Assembly (NCBI GenBank): GCA_014377055.1
Contig: JACMQJ010000717.1
Location: forward strand, 1 to 5,103
Reading direction: 5' to 3'
DNA from: Candidatus Sericytochromatia bacterium
GTDB lineage: Bacteria; Cyanobacteriota; Sericytochromatia; UBA7694; JACMQJ01
Length of the DNA stretch: 5,103 nt
Position 1 is the stretch's first letter. Each line of letters begins with the position of its first letter. Under the pieces are notes generated by a model, which saw only the letters and a program-made list of their open reading frames with translations, searched no databases and was not told the origin of the DNA. A program made the position numbers and the translations under genes. Of this stretch, positions 4,944-5,103 are shown one piece after another.

Positions 4944-5103
4944 TGCAAATTATCCTCACTAAATAAATAGCTTAGATCCAACTCATTGCTGAGTGCAGGT
5001 AACGACTTCACCATATATTTTAACTGTTGAGTTAATTTCTTGTGCTGAAGATTTTCTTTATAAATATCCTTTTGTAAGGTTTTATAAAGATTAGAAATAA
5101 CAC
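4928..5103 (-). CDS. C-terminal part of an unidentified protein (truncated by window edge)
   Basis: Reading from the right edge on the minus strand, one frame is open for 57 codons to TAA at 4930-4928. It ends in KSLPALSNELDLSYLFSEDN and a short polar tail (LQVHDT). The visible part is mostly charged and probably helical (TLQKDIYKENLQHKKLTQQL), without membrane segments. The other two frames hit stops early and the composition looks like coding sequence. The gene converges on the permease, with 48 bp between stop codons. The family is not recognised; the start and most of the protein lie outside the window. Confidence 0.5.
   Translation of the reverse strand, partial: VISNLYKTLQKDIYKENLQHKKLTQQLKYMVKSLPALSNELDLSYLFSEDNLQVHDT

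Overview
This window comes from an AT-rich bacterium with a Gram-negative envelope. The evidence is a lipoprotein with a clean lipobox and Ala at +2, an FtsX/LolC-like permease, and AAAGGTG-type ribosome binding sites. A low-GC gammaproteobacterium would fit, but no rRNA or housekeeping marker is present to fix the taxon.

Layout, left to right. (1) The 5' part of a DUF3841-family gene lies on the minus strand (1-480) and runs off the left edge. (2) A gap of about 520 bp (481-1003) has no intact ORF but is dense in structure. It holds an orphan copy of a structured RNA (about 531-690, minus), an 11-bp inverted repeat enclosing a foldable 85-bp segment (738-822), and a cluster of AATCTATT/AATAGATT motifs. 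(3) A solitary TnpB-related gene (1004-2782, minus) follows, noticeably more AT-rich than its neighbours. It has RuvC-I and RuvC-II acidic residues, but it lacks the usual Cys4 zinc finger and the DxNAA form of RuvC-III. No TnpA transposase is visible. Its 3' end overlaps a structured, omega-RNA-like segment (about 941-1108, minus). (4) Divergently transcribed on the plus strand are a small Tyr/Pro/His-rich lipoprotein (2910-3302), preceded by a 7-codon upstream ORF and followed by an intrinsic terminator, then a probable two-gene unit: an 82-aa signal-peptide/TM protein (3450-3698) and a four-TM FtsX-like permease (3740-4879). (5) A partial minus-strand gene (4928-5103) enters from the right, convergent with the permease.

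The most interesting observation is in the gap. The RNA-like segment at the tnpB 3' end (copy A) and the intergenic segment next to DUF3841 (copy B) align in order over about 160 nt, although their primary sequence has diverged. They share at least four helices at matching places whose stems differ but still pair. They also share a possible loop-to-3'-end pseudoknot and an identically placed run of six T. This pattern suggests two paralogous guide-type RNAs, one attached to tnpB and one free-standing about 50 bp upstream of the DUF3841 start codon on the same strand. Whether copy B is a decayed TnpB tail, a trans-acting partner of this TnpB, or a leader element of DUF3841 cannot be settled from the sequence alone.
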